Source: Streptomyces sp. MMBL 11-1 (GTDB lineage Bacteria > Actinomycetota > Actinomycetes > Streptomycetales > Streptomycetaceae). From it: a stretch of DNA of 64,000 bases. The stretch spans positions 5,087,001-5,151,000 of the forward strand of contig NZ_CP117709.1 in NCBI RefSeq assembly GCF_028622875.1, given 5' to 3'. The translations under genes were made by a program, and so were the position numbers. Each line of letters begins with the position of its first letter. Positions within the stretch are counted from its first letter, which is position 1. Under the pieces are notes generated by a model. The model searched no databases and was not told the origin of the DNA. It worked only from the letters and a program-made list of their open reading frames with translations. Below, piece by piece: positions 6,608 through 15,510 of the stretch.

Positions 6608-9516
6608 GTGCGCACCCTTTCCAGCAAGCCGTATCCGAGCGCCGCGTTATTCCGGGTGTCGCTGACGTTGGCGAGCGTTCGCCACGCTGACCAGCCGCGT
6701 GCCTCGACAAGAATGTCCCCGGACCGGTTACGCACCTTTACGCGCTCGCCGTAGGAGATAGGGGGCCAGGTGGCGACGACGGAGACGTTGACGGCTGTGA
6801 CTGTGCCGCCGGACACCGTGACGGTGGTGTAGGTCAACCTGTCGCGGGACACGAGCCAGTACGCGGAGGAGCTGTACCGGAATGCGATTCCGTGCTCCAT
6901 GAGGGCCTGTGAGTCGTCAGGGGGCGACATGAAGGTCACGTAGCAAACTTCGCCCTGGTGCCCGGTCGGCAGCGTGGTGTAGACCCAGTTGCGCTGGAAC
7001 CAGAGCACTCGGCCGGCCTGTCGCTCCAGGGTGTTGCTGGAGTTCCAGGCGGTCGGCCGTGTGACACCTCGCGTGTTCGCCCAGGCGCCTCCGGAGTAGT
7101 TCCAGGGAATGGCCACGCCGTGCTGGCCGGCGGCGGGCATGGTGTAGCCAGCCGGTGCACTGCCTGTAGAAGCTGGGTAGACGGGGGTCGTTTCGAAGCG
7201 GTCCAGCAGGAGCTGCGCGTCGCTCGCGATAAAGCCGAGTCCGCCGTAAACGCCGCTGCTGTTGTACCAGTTGACGAACAGCCTCACGTCCGCACCAGCC
7301 GCTGTGGCGGTCCGGTTGTGGTACAGCGAATAGGTGTAGCGCTGAGTGTTCAGGCCGCACCAGCGCCACCAGAGGTTGTCTGTGCTGTACCCGGTCGGGT
7401 AGACGCCCAGAGACGGGCGGGCCGCCTCGTAGAGGTGCCCCCGCCATGAAACTCGGGCGCCCTTCTGGTAGCTACGTGTGGTCGACCACGAGACGACTTT
7501 TCCGGTGTGTACCGCGTCGTTGAGAATCCGGCTGGGCTCGGGCGAAAAGTTCGCCCTGTAGGAGGTGAAGCGCCACTTCTCCGGATGGAGATCAGGTTGG
7601 CGTCCCACGCTCTGCGCTACGGCGACGTACACAGGTGCCGGCGACCACCCCAAGGGATTCCAGGTGACGGCTTGGCCCGGGTAGTACGTGTTGTCGTTGA
7701 CCCAGGCGCTCGCGCGAATAAGGCCGGCTACGAACACACCCCTGGAACCCGGCACCAGAGCGGTGTAGTTGAGACTATTGCCCGTGCCTGGACTAGCGGT
7801 GCCGACGGCAGCGCCCTGCGGGGAGATCCACCAGTCGGGCGTGCCCGTGGTGGTGACGTCCGGATTGATCGAGCCGTTGGGCAGAGATATGTTCCACGAG
7901 CCGTAGCCGCCGGTCAAAGGATTCAGCTCGGTGGAGGTGTCCTTCAGCGAATTCGGAGTGATGGCCTGCCAGTAGACGGCCGAGTTGGCGTGGCCGGTAG
8001 GCGGGACGTTCAGGTTGATCCCGCCGCCCTGCATCAGCAGGTGGGAGATGGTGATGTCGTGGCCGTGAGACAACGCGTTCTTGCCGGTGACGGTCAGGGT
8101 CAGGGTGTTGCCCGTCGCGGTCAGGTTGAATTCGCCGACCAGAGCCATGGGCACCTGCTGCCGTGAAGGGCTGTAGAGGTCGATGGGTGCCATACCGCTG
8201 TCGACCCCGTTGACCTTGGCGGTGATGATCCCGCCGGCCGGGTCGGCGATGGCGACAATGAGGACGTTGTACCAGCCGGCCCCGCCGCTGGCCGCGTTGA
8301 AGGTAAACGTCATGGTGTCGCCGAGGTCGGCTTGGTCAAGGCGTACGTACCCGGGGTACGGATCGGCGACTCGGTCGGGGTCTTTCAGAAGGCTTCCAGA
8401 ACCGGTCCGGGTCGGATTCGAGCCAGTGAAGGAGAGATACACCGACTCGCGGCGTGGAGTCCCGATAGCTGAGTAGAGGGAGCCGTTGTAGCTGACGATG
8501 TCCGAGTAGAGCTGACTACCGGCGGTCGCGAAGTAGACCGTGTCGCGCTGCCATACCGGGTAGGTGGGCGAGGCGAAAGCTGCCTCGTCCATGTCGTGCA
8601 GTTCGTTGTACCCGGTCAGCACGTCGGCTTCCCAGCCGGTGACCGCCTTGACGAGGCGGGCCGTGGAAGCGATGGTTCCCCGGTCGCGTCGGATGAGCGC
8701 TGCGTCCTTCACGTATGAGCGGCGCAGCTCTGGGAGGGCGGGCAGCTCGTGCGCGATGCCCATGCTCTGAGCAAGCAGGACAATCTGCTGGTCGGTGCAC
8801 TTCAGCACGTCGTTCATGCGCAGCAGTTGGGCGTGCTCGCACTTCATGACGTCGTAGAAGTAGCCAAAAAGAGAGCAGAATCGGCTCAGTTGCTCGTTGA
8901 CGGGGATCGCGGAGGCGGTGCTTTCGACGACCTCGACCTTGTACGGGCGGGGGATGTGGTCGTACAGCAGCTCGGAGTGCCGGAAGTCGCGCACGCTCAA
9001 GCCCACACATCCGCCGCAGCGGTACCACTCATCGACGATGCCGTTGGCGCTCCAGGCATCGGGATTCGTGTCGGGCTGGAGGCCGGTAACCGTCTGTGTG
9101 GCGGCGTACACGGTGGTGCCGTAAGTGACCAGGTCGCCTGGGTAGTAGGTGGCCGTCGGGTCGTAGGTGTTGGGCGCCGTGGAGACGAACACCGCGTAGT
9201 AGTAGACCTGGCCTTCCGCGACGGTGCTGTCCAGGTAGCGGTTGGCTGTGTCGCCGCTGGAGGCGTTGGCCTCCAGAATGACCCAACCGTCGCGCTCCGT
9301 TTCAGGGATGCCGTAGCGGTTGCGTACCAGCCGTAGACGCGTCCACGCTTTGACGCCGGCAAGGATTTGGGAGGCGCCCGCTTGGGCGGGTGTTTCCCAA
9401 GAAACCTCCAGCGCGCCGTAGCCCCGCTGCTCGGCGTGCATGTTGGATTCGAAAGAGACGAAGTGGGGTGCGCCGTAGCGAGTTTTGGCGTAGATATCGA
9501 GTTCGTAGACGCCCAT
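6604..9516 (-). CDS. Large baseplate/tail protein with gpI-like core and several CBM5/12-like repeats
   Basis: 970 aa. The N-terminus (about 25-120) is fibronectin-III-like. Around 200-300 is a helical region (CEHAQLLRMNDVLKCTDQQI, LRRSYVKDAALIRRDRGT) that resembles the P2 tail protein I / baseplate wedge family. Several modules have the Tyr-Pro-Gly-Asp...Val...Tyr...Trp pattern of CBM5/12 chitin-binding domains, for instance TATYYPGDLVTYGTTVY (about 125), NTYYPGQAVTWNP (about 605) and RSYQKGARVSWRGHLYEA (about 685). The arrangement suggests a baseplate wedge protein extended into an adhesin that grips chitin-, GlcNAc- or other sugar-containing envelope polymers. The gene directly follows the fibre and gpJ genes in the baseplate operon. 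Confidence 0.75.
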   Translation of the reverse strand: MGVYELDIYAKTRYGAPHFVSFESNMHAEQRGYGALEVSWETPAQAGASQILAGVKAWTRLRLVRNRYGIPETERDGWVILEANASSGDTANRYLDSTVAEGQVYYYAVFVSTAPNTYDPTATYYPGDLVTYGTTVYAATQTVTGLQPDTNPDAWSANGIVDEWYRCGGCVGLSVRDFRHSELLYDHIPRPYKVEVVESTASAIPVNEQLSRFCSLFGYFYDVMKCEHAQLLRMNDVLKCTDQQIVLLAQSMGIAHELPALPELRRSYVKDAALIRRDRGTIASTARLVKAVTGWEADVLTGYNELHDMDEAAFASPTYPVWQRDTVYFATAGSQLYSDIVSYNGSLYSAIGTPRRESVYLSFTGSNPTRTGSGSLLKDPDRVADPYPGYVRLDQADLGDTMTFTFNAASGGAGWYNVLIVAIADPAGGIITAKVNGVDSGMAPIDLYSPSRQQVPMALVGEFNLTATGNTLTLTVTGKNALSHGHDITISHLLMQGGGINLNVPPTGHANSAVYWQAITPNSLKDTSTELNPLTGGYGSWNISLPNGSINPDVTTTGTPDWWISPQGAAVGTASPGTGNSLNYTALVPGSRGVFVAGLIRASAWVNDNTYYPGQAVTWNPLGWSPAPVYVAVAQSVGRQPDLHPEKWRFTSYRANFSPEPSRILNDAVHTGKVVSWSTTRSYQKGARVSWRGHLYEAARPSLGVYPTGYSTDNLWWRWCGLNTQRYTYSLYHNRTATAAGADVRLFVNWYNSSGVYGGLGFIASDAQLLLDRFETTPVYPASTGSAPAGYTMPAAGQHGVAIPWNYSGGAWANTRGVTRPTAWNSSNTLERQAGRVLWFQRNWVYTTLPTGHQGEVCYVTFMSPPDDSQALMEHGIAFRYSSSAYWLVSRDRLTYTTVTVSGGTVTAVNVSVVATWPPISYGERVKVRNRSGDILVEARGWSAWRTLANVSDTRNNAALGYGLLERVRT

Positions 9517-9523
9517 TACAGCC

Positions 9524-10333
9524 TCACGTGAGGTCGCGAACGAAGGACATGGAGATGGTGGCGTTGGCGTCCACTGTGTTGTCGCTCGCCCCGTGCTGGC
9601 TCACCTGGACCTGGACGGGTACACCTGCATTCCATCGTCCCTGCCAGGACACGTTGATGCGGTGCCTGATCCAGGTCTGCGTCTCGATAAGCGAATCCTG
9701 TCCGGCGATTTCCGTAGTCCCGCGCATCAGCCGCACATGCACGAAGTGCAAATCATTGGGCCGACGTGTCGTTGAGTCGGCCCAGACGCTGACGCTGATG
9801 TCCCAAAAGCCGGTGACAGGCGCCACGATGTTGCTTCCACCCTGGTACATCTTGTTCGGGTCGTAGTCCGCCGCACCCCACTTGAAGGGGACCCATTTCC
9901 CTTCGCCAGCAGGAACCTTCATGCCGGGTGCCCGGATCACCGCAGCGGCCGGCTTCAAGGGCTTCGCAGGCGTAGGCGCGGGCTGGTTCGTCCCGGACTG
10001 GCCGACGAGAAGCTGGACCATGAGCGTTAGCCACGCCTCCTGCTGCTGTATCGCCTTGAGTCGGTCGGCCACCGACGTGTATGTCTTCGCGGCTCCGAAA
10101 TTCGACACCGGCGCAGGCGTTTTGATGGTCATCGCCCCTGGGCGAGGCGGCCAGACAAGAGGATTCATACCGGAAGGCGACCACCCGGACCACACATGCG
10201 GGCTGGCACCGACGGTCCGCTCGACAGCACTCACCTCGTGCTGGAGGTCGTTGACGTGGGCCGCCCAGATGACGTCGACATTGTCTGTTCTCGGCGTGAA
10301 GCTGCGGACCGACACGGGATACACGGCAGGCAT
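9524..10333 (-). CDS. Tail fibre-like structural protein
   Basis: 269 aa. The start MPAVYPVSVRSFTPRTDNVD with a following VNDLQHEVSAVERTVG helix is a common N-terminal attachment segment of actinophage fibres. Residues about 60-130 form a linker with a short coiled coil; the C-terminal 110 residues look like a beta jelly-roll (C1q-like) receptor domain. It lies between gpJ and the gpI-like gene, so a baseplate-attached short fibre is likely. Confidence 0.65.
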   Translation of the reverse strand: MPAVYPVSVRSFTPRTDNVDVIWAAHVNDLQHEVSAVERTVGASPHVWSGWSPSGMNPLVWPPRPGAMTIKTPAPVSNFGAAKTYTSVADRLKAIQQQEAWLTLMVQLLVGQSGTNQPAPTPAKPLKPAAAVIRAPGMKVPAGEGKWVPFKWGAADYDPNKMYQGGSNIVAPVTGFWDISVSVWADSTTRRPNDLHFVHVRLMRGTTEIAGQDSLIETQTWIRHRINVSWQGRWNAGVPVQVQVSQHGASDNTVDANATISMSFVRDLT

Positions 10334-10342
10334 TCTGGTCTC

Positions 10343-11863
10343 CTACACTCCGCCACTGGCGGTGACGGCGATGTTGCCGACGATGGGAATCTCGTTGTCG
10401 CGGCAGATAACGTCTGCGGTACCGCTCTGCGGAAGATCGGAGCGCGCCATCATCTGGACCACAGCCCATTCCACGCCCGGGACTTCCTGGATGGCGCGGT
10501 AGACCTGGGAAATGGAAATGCGAGATCCGAACGTGGTCTGCGGCGGGGTGAAAACGCGCTGAATGGCCTGCTGCACCGCCAGCTTGACTGTGTCCCGGCG
10601 GTAGCGGGGCTGGACGGAGACCAGCACTGGCAGGCTGCTGGAACCGATGTGCGTAGGAACCAGCGTCCCGTTGACCACGTTGACGATGACGCCCGTCAAA
10701 GCCCGTTCCTGGACGTACTGTGCGACCGCATCCCGCTGCCCCTCGGACGGCAGGATGGCGTTTGGTCCCACGATGAAGATGGTCACTGCCGAGGCGGAGC
10801 GCACCACGGCGCTCGCGCCGGCGACGCCCGCGACGGAGAGCGCGAGATCGGCGTAGTCCTGGGCGCTGACCGCGCGGCCCTGAGTGCGGAAGACCCTGGG
10901 GGCGTTGACGCGAATCTGGTCGATGGACTCCTCGTCCGCCCCGCCGGCCATGGGGGAGGAACCCGCGACGACGATGCCGGGGAGGCCCTCCGCCAGATCG
11001 ATGATGCTGCCCTGCGGGATGTTCCCGTAGGAACCGCCCCCCGTTCGGTAGGCAACCGCGATCTTGAGGCCCGTGGCCGGGATCGCTCCGTTGGTGCCAT
11101 CGCCGAAGACCAGACGTGTGATCCCCTGGTCGTCGGTGTGCGCCGTGACAATCAGGTCGGAGGGGCGGGTGAGGAGGAAATCCGGAACCCGCGTCCACTC
11201 GGTGCCGCCAAGGCCGTCGTCCACGAAGACCCGGACACTGTCCAGAAGGACAGGAGCCTGGGCCAGAGTGAACTCCTGCGCCTGGGTTCCGTCGGAGGTG
11301 CCTACATCCTCGACGCGGATGGTGGACGCTGGCTGGCCCGCCGTGGAGGCGTACAGGGCCAGCGTCCGATTGCCCTGGGTAGCGCCCTCCGCGACCAGGC
11401 CGACCACCTGCGGAACCGGCGTCGTGTAAGCCGGGACGACGACGTCGGCGGTCGTCTCGTACGTGATGGCACGGTCCAGTGCAGCGATGTACGTGGTGAT
11501 GACCTGTGTCCCAGCGGACAGTACGACGGGGGAGGTCAGGCCAGGGGCGGGAGAGAACGCCACCTGGCCTGTGGCTGGGATCGCGGTGTGGGGCTGGTAT
11601 CCGAGCTGCTGGGCGATGGCGATGACGCTGGACCGCTGGGTGGCGGTCGTGAGGTACGCCTCATCCTGAATTCGGTCCTGGTAGAAGCTGATGATGTCGC
11701 CGAGGTACGAGAAAAGCTCGACCATGACCACGCCGAAATCCGCAGGGCTCCGTGAAGTCCATTCAGGGAGAACCTCCCCGGCGTAGGCCAGAAGGGCGTC
11801 GCGGTAGCCGGTGAAATCGCGCGACGTGTAGTCGATCTGTGCCGCCGATGCGGTACCTGCCAC
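10343..11863 (-). CDS. Baseplate J-like protein
   Basis: 506 aa from GTG 11863. This start is better spaced from GAGAGGAA than the in-frame GTG at 11872. The opening IDYTSRDFTGYRDALLAYAG, then FGVVMVELFSYLGDIISFYQ, are diagnostic of Baseplate_J (P2 gpJ / T4 gp6 family) wedge proteins, and a central DGTNGAIPATG and GGADEESIDQIRVNAPR are also typical. It forms the wedge ring around the hub in contractile tails. Neighbours are gp25 upstream and fibre/gpI downstream, the canonical order. Confidence 0.93.
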   Translation of the reverse strand: MAGTASAAQIDYTSRDFTGYRDALLAYAGEVLPEWTSRSPADFGVVMVELFSYLGDIISFYQDRIQDEAYLTTATQRSSVIAIAQQLGYQPHTAIPATGQVAFSPAPGLTSPVVLSAGTQVITTYIAALDRAITYETTADVVVPAYTTPVPQVVGLVAEGATQGNRTLALYASTAGQPASTIRVEDVGTSDGTQAQEFTLAQAPVLLDSVRVFVDDGLGGTEWTRVPDFLLTRPSDLIVTAHTDDQGITRLVFGDGTNGAIPATGLKIAVAYRTGGGSYGNIPQGSIIDLAEGLPGIVVAGSSPMAGGADEESIDQIRVNAPRVFRTQGRAVSAQDYADLALSVAGVAGASAVVRSASAVTIFIVGPNAILPSEGQRDAVAQYVQERALTGVIVNVVNGTLVPTHIGSSSLPVLVSVQPRYRRDTVKLAVQQAIQRVFTPPQTTFGSRISISQVYRAIQEVPGVEWAVVQMMARSDLPQSGTADVICRDNEIPIVGNIAVTASGGV

Positions 11864-11964
11864 TGCGCACACTTCCTCTCGGTTCCCGCCAGCGGGATCG
11901 AGTAAGAAATGTGAGCCGGCCTGATAATGGGATTCTACGGTTCGGGGCGGGCCGCCGTTAATTA

Positions 11965-13056
11965 CTACTCAGGAGTGGACACCACGGTGCCTCCGACGAG
12001 AACACCCACGGTGCGGGTGACGTCCTGTTCAGCCCCAGGCACGTCCGACCGGCTGACCTGCACGTTGATGTCGACCATCCCCAGCTCCCGGTTCACCGTG
12101 GCGACGATGGCCGACACCGTGGCGGACGGCTCCCACGCCTGCACCGCGTCGAGAACGGCACGCTGAAGCTGATCATTCGCCGCGTCCGCGCTCACGTCGA
12201 AAAGCGCTGCACTAGTGGGCACCCCGTACGTGCTGCGCATGACGCGCTCCCCGGGCAGTGTGCCCACCAGAGCGTGAACGCGGTCCAGGAGCTGCTCGCG
12301 CGGATCGGTGGTCGCGGCCACTGCTCCGGTGTGGTCAATGCTGAACGGCGTACGCATCGCTGTCGACACGCTGGTATCGACGACCCCGGCGGCCCGGATG
12401 ACGGGCTGCGAGTCGACGGCCTCGACCTCCAGGGGCACGAGTGCGCAGGCCCGTGCTACTGCGTCGCCGAAGGCGAAGAATGCGGGCATCCGGGCGGCAG
12501 GATTCGTCACAGCCGCCGAGGTCAGGTCGCCGTCGGCATAGAAGCTCTTACGCAGCGACCGGGTGAGGTCGAGCTGGACTCCAGCGCGGTTGCGGTTCTT
12601 GTTCGCTATGTTCGATGCGTCGTTGCCGCCGAAGCGCAGCGGAGGAGTGTCGGTGACGAAGCCGGCAGCGTCCAGTTCCTGAGTGATGAGCGAGACCAGG
12701 ACTTCGTCCAGCCCGCTGATGTACGCCACCTCCTCGGCCTCCCGCTGGTCCTCGACACCGCGCCAGGACACGGTGCGGGAGCTGTTGCCGATGTTGACGA
12801 CGGCGAACGGCTCGTCGAACGTCTCCGGTGGCAGGGACAAGTTCGCGGCGGTGAGGTCGCTGAGCGCCTCGAAGACGTAGTACGCCCCCGTGCTGCCGGC
12901 ACAGTACGCCGCGAGCTGGGATGTGGGCGGCTCGATGGCGCCCCCGTGGACGGCGGCGTGGACGAGGTAGTCGCCGGACCCGTACCTATTCTTGATGTCG
13001 TAGGTGATGCCGAGTGTGTTGTCCACGGCCAGGTAGCGATAGTTCGGGTAGGCCAC
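11965..13056 (-). CDS. Poly-gamma-glutamate hydrolase-like domain fused to gp25-type baseplate wedge
   Basis: 363 aa. Residues about 8-178 match the phage poly-gamma-glutamate hydrolase family (PghP-like zinc peptidases): VHGGAIEPPTSQLA (His37 and Glu42 as putative metal ligands), NASFDEP-like LPPETFDEP, YISGLDEVLVSLI and the C-terminal NKNRNRAGVQLDLTRSLR. The position where the family has its third ligand His (Ser-x-His-Gly) reads SWRG (97-100), so this ligand seems lost. Residues about 233-363 are a gp25/gpW-like baseplate wedge domain (RTPFSIDHTG, MRSTYGVP, AVQAWEP). The gene sits directly before gpJ, where gp25 belongs. Fusion of the two is unusual; the hydrolase part may be structural or binding only. 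Confidence 0.85.
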   Translation of the reverse strand: MAYPNYRYLAVDNTLGITYDIKNRYGSGDYLVHAAVHGGAIEPPTSQLAAYCAGSTGAYYVFEALSDLTAANLSLPPETFDEPFAVVNIGNSSRTVSWRGVEDQREAEEVAYISGLDEVLVSLITQELDAAGFVTDTPPLRFGGNDASNIANKNRNRAGVQLDLTRSLRKSFYADGDLTSAAVTNPAARMPAFFAFGDAVARACALVPLEVEAVDSQPVIRAAGVVDTSVSTAMRTPFSIDHTGAVAATTDPREQLLDRVHALVGTLPGERVMRSTYGVPTSAALFDVSADAANDQLQRAVLDAVQAWEPSATVSAIVATVNRELGMVDINVQVSRSDVPGAEQDVTRTVGVLVGGTVVSTPE

Positions 13057-13065
13057 TGCCTCTCC

Positions 13066-14034
13066 TTACACGACTCGGGCTCGCACTCCGGTGAGTGATG
13101 CTTCGTACGGGGTGTAATGCCCCAGGGGAAAAAGGATCTTCAGATCCCCGTTCACCTCGACGGAAACCCGGGCCATGGGCGAGGTGTCGATAACGGTTGG
13201 GGTCACGCAGATCCATTTGTTGTCGAAGGACGCGGTATTGCTGGCCCCCTCGCTCCGGTACATTCCCGTCGCGGTGTACGTCCGGCCCGGGGTCAGTGAT
13301 GTGTAGGTGAGCGAATTAGAGGCCGACGAATTGTTCTGGCTCTGGTTCTCGGAACTCCGATTGTCGTCAGGGCCGGTGACCACGGTCGAGCCGTCTTTGA
13401 TCTGGATGCCCATCAGGGCTCGACCGGCGGCGGTCGTGTTCTGCGCCAGCGCTCCGAAGGTAATGACCACCGCTCCACTTCCCGGCGCGATGAACGTAAC
13501 AACGGGTCCATTAGGATCGGTCACGTAAGTAGCCGAAGTAGTGGTGGTCGTCACCCGGTACTCGGCGTAGGAAACCCGCGAGTTGAACGCGCCCCTGTAA
13601 TCCGTCGCCACCGGCTGCATCACTCGGTGCAGAGGAAGCAGCCCCGGAGGAAGGCTGCTGAACTTCACCGCGCTACCCACACTGACGGCCGAGTTGGAGA
13701 CAGAGCCGTCCAGCTCCAGCATTCCGTCCCCACCGAGCCGAACCGCCGGAACTCCCTTCGTACCGGCCGACCAGCCGGAGTCGAGTGCCAGAGGCACCCA
13801 GGACTGCACACCGTCGCGCACCTTAGGCCAGTACACAGGGCGGTTACGGTCACCGCCGTCGAATGCGGCGTAGACCTGATCCCCGGGGAGCGTCGCCCCC
13901 AGCGCCACGGGGTCGGCCCAGCCGCTGACGGCCATGCCCATGAGCTGGGGAATACGGAGCCGTGCACGCCCGCGCTGCTGCGGGTCCTGGGTAGAGACCA
14001 CGATGGCGCTGTAGGTGCCGTACAGGGGGTTCAT
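13066..14034 (-). CDS. Baseplate spike / gpV-like OB-fold protein
   Basis: 322 aa, ATG at 14034 in an ATGA overlap with the hub gene. The N-terminus (GTYSAIVVSTQDPQQRGRAR then VSGWADPVALG and GDQVYAAFDGGDRNRPVYW) is the OB-fold of gpV/gp5/VgrG-type spike proteins. The C-terminal 190 residues lack the usual beta-helix needle and form a jelly-roll-like beta domain. It caps the tube and starts membrane penetration. Order hub, spike, gp25, gpJ is standard for simple contractile tails. Confidence 0.85.
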   Translation of the reverse strand: MNPLYGTYSAIVVSTQDPQQRGRARLRIPQLMGMAVSGWADPVALGATLPGDQVYAAFDGGDRNRPVYWPKVRDGVQSWVPLALDSGWSAGTKGVPAVRLGGDGMLELDGSVSNSAVSVGSAVKFSSLPPGLLPLHRVMQPVATDYRGAFNSRVSYAEYRVTTTTTSATYVTDPNGPVVTFIAPGSGAVVITFGALAQNTTAAGRALMGIQIKDGSTVVTGPDDNRSSENQSQNNSSASNSLTYTSLTPGRTYTATGMYRSEGASNTASFDNKWICVTPTVIDTSPMARVSVEVNGDLKILFPLGHYTPYEASLTGVRARVV

Positions 14035-15230
14035 GACGTCCCCCCGGTGTACGCGGCCCGCCACCTGCCGGAGACCAACACCGTGGGAGCAGCTTTCACC
14101 GGCCGCCCCTGCACTCCGAGATTGAGGCTGCGGGCACCGTTCCGGCCCACTACCAGGGTCGTGGTGTAGGTACTCTTCTGCGGATAGAGGTGGTTTATCC
14201 CCAGCTTGTGGATAGCGCTGCGCACCATCCAAAGCCCTTCATTCGCATCTCCGATACCTGCCCCGCGCAGCTCGACGAGTGCGCCTGGTTTCAGCCTCGG
14301 GTCGCCGTTCACGACGGCGCGGGCTTCCACCCACAGCACATCGGCCTCGGCGTCCAGAAGACGTCCGGCCTGCGCGTAGCTGTCAGCAGGCAGGGCCCTG
14401 TACTGGCTGCTCAGCAGCGCAGGAACAGGTGCTCCCTGAACTGTCGAGCGCTCCTGGGTATAGGTGGCCTGGGTCAGGACGTTGGAGCTGCGGTTGAACC
14501 CCACCGCCTCGTACCGGGCTCTCAAGCCCCCGGCCGGGTCGGTGTCGCCGACAACAGCACTGAACTCGCGCAGCGAGTCGATCACTCCGGGGGATTTCTG
14601 CTGCCAGAAAGTCGGAATGCTTCCGTCCGGGGCCGGCATGACGGTGCGCCGGTCTACGAACCACATGCTGGTGTTGTCGCAGTAGAGCCGGTACCCGCTG
14701 CGGTCGGCCAGGTCGCACAGGTACTGCCAGTCACTGCCCGCCTGGGTGCTCTGCTCACTCACCATGGCGGTCGGCTGAACTCGCGGCTGGAGGGCGTATT
14801 CCTGGGCGATCTGGCGCGCTGTTGCGGACGCAGTGGTGCCCCGCCACGTACGGGCGCGATGCGTCTGCATAAGCATCGAGGCGCCGATGAGGGTGTAGAC
14901 CACGGGCACCTGCACCGCGTGCCCGTAGCGGGGATCGGTTTCGTTTGCCAGGACCCGGGAGCTAGCGACGTAGCCGTACCAGTCGACGGAATCGTCCGCG
15001 TACCAACCCCAGCGCAGGTGCGCCGGGCTGTTCTCCTGCCACACCGCCCCGGCCGGCGTACGCCACCGCTGTACGGGGAGCGCCGGGTTGTACGTGTGCA
15101 TCACGGTCAGCTCAACGACCTGGTGTGCCCCTTCTGCCTGGAAAACCTCGCAACCCGACAGCCACGCCCCCTTCTCCAGCACCGGGCGCTTCGCGTACAG
15201 GTGCGGCCTGAACGCCTTACGCCAGGCCAC
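14031..15230 (-). CDS. Baseplate hub, late-control gpD-like
   Basis: About 399 aa from GTG 15230, which overlaps the LysM gene by 14 bases; the start is not firm because no good ribosome site is seen. The sequence has the gpD/gp27 hub signature: beta-rich tube-like domain (TVMHTYNPALPVQRW), ARQIAQEYAL followed by SDWQYLCDLADRSGYRLYCD (about 200-225), then a second beta domain. It forms the central trimeric hub between tube and spike. The neighbour order supports it strongly. Confidence 0.83.
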   Translation of the reverse strand: MAWRKAFRPHLYAKRPVLEKGAWLSGCEVFQAEGAHQVVELTVMHTYNPALPVQRWRTPAGAVWQENSPAHLRWGWYADDSVDWYGYVASSRVLANETDPRYGHAVQVPVVYTLIGASMLMQTHRARTWRGTTASATARQIAQEYALQPRVQPTAMVSEQSTQAGSDWQYLCDLADRSGYRLYCDNTSMWFVDRRTVMPAPDGSIPTFWQQKSPGVIDSLREFSAVVGDTDPAGGLRARYEAVGFNRSSNVLTQATYTQERSTVQGAPVPALLSSQYRALPADSYAQAGRLLDAEADVLWVEARAVVNGDPRLKPGALVELRGAGIGDANEGLWMVRSAIHKLGINHLYPQKSTYTTTLVVGRNGARSLNLGVQGRPVKAAPTVLVSGRWRAAYTGGTS

Positions 15231-15501
15231 GGGGCACCATGATCTGCATGCCGGCCGGAACCTGTGTCCAGTCCAGGACTCGCGGGTTGGCCTCGGCGAC
15301 CATCCACCAGCTCGACTCGCTGCCGTAGTACCGGGTGGACACGTCGTCGACCCGCTCATCACCGCGCCAGCGGAAGTCGGAGACGCGCAGTGACCGGTTC
15401 TCCGGGGGGCGATGCATGATCGCGAGTTGGAGACGGCCGTGGCGGTCCTTGACCAGCGCAGTGGCGTTGCGCTGGTACCGCGAGGTGAGAGAGATAGGCA
15501 C
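15217..15501 (-). CDS. LysM-type tail/baseplate protein
   Basis: 94 aa, GTG at 15501 with AAGGAGCT upstream. The C-terminal half carries a LysM-like motif (DDVSTRYYGSESSWWMVAEA, then QVPAGMQIMVPRG) as in phage gpX/gp53 tail proteins. Such proteins sit at the tube-baseplate junction. It is directly between the tube initiator and the hub gene. Confidence 0.85.
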   Translation of the reverse strand: MPISLTSRYQRNATALVKDRHGRLQLAIMHRPPENRSLRVSDFRWRGDERVDDVSTRYYGSESSWWMVAEANPRVLDWTQVPAGMQIMVPRGLA

Positions 15502-15510
15502 GATAGCTCC

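Noticed and set aside
10195..11755. Long plus-strand open frames antisense to the baseplate genes
   Set aside because: They mirror well-identified minus-strand genes with clear families; high GC gives such shadows.
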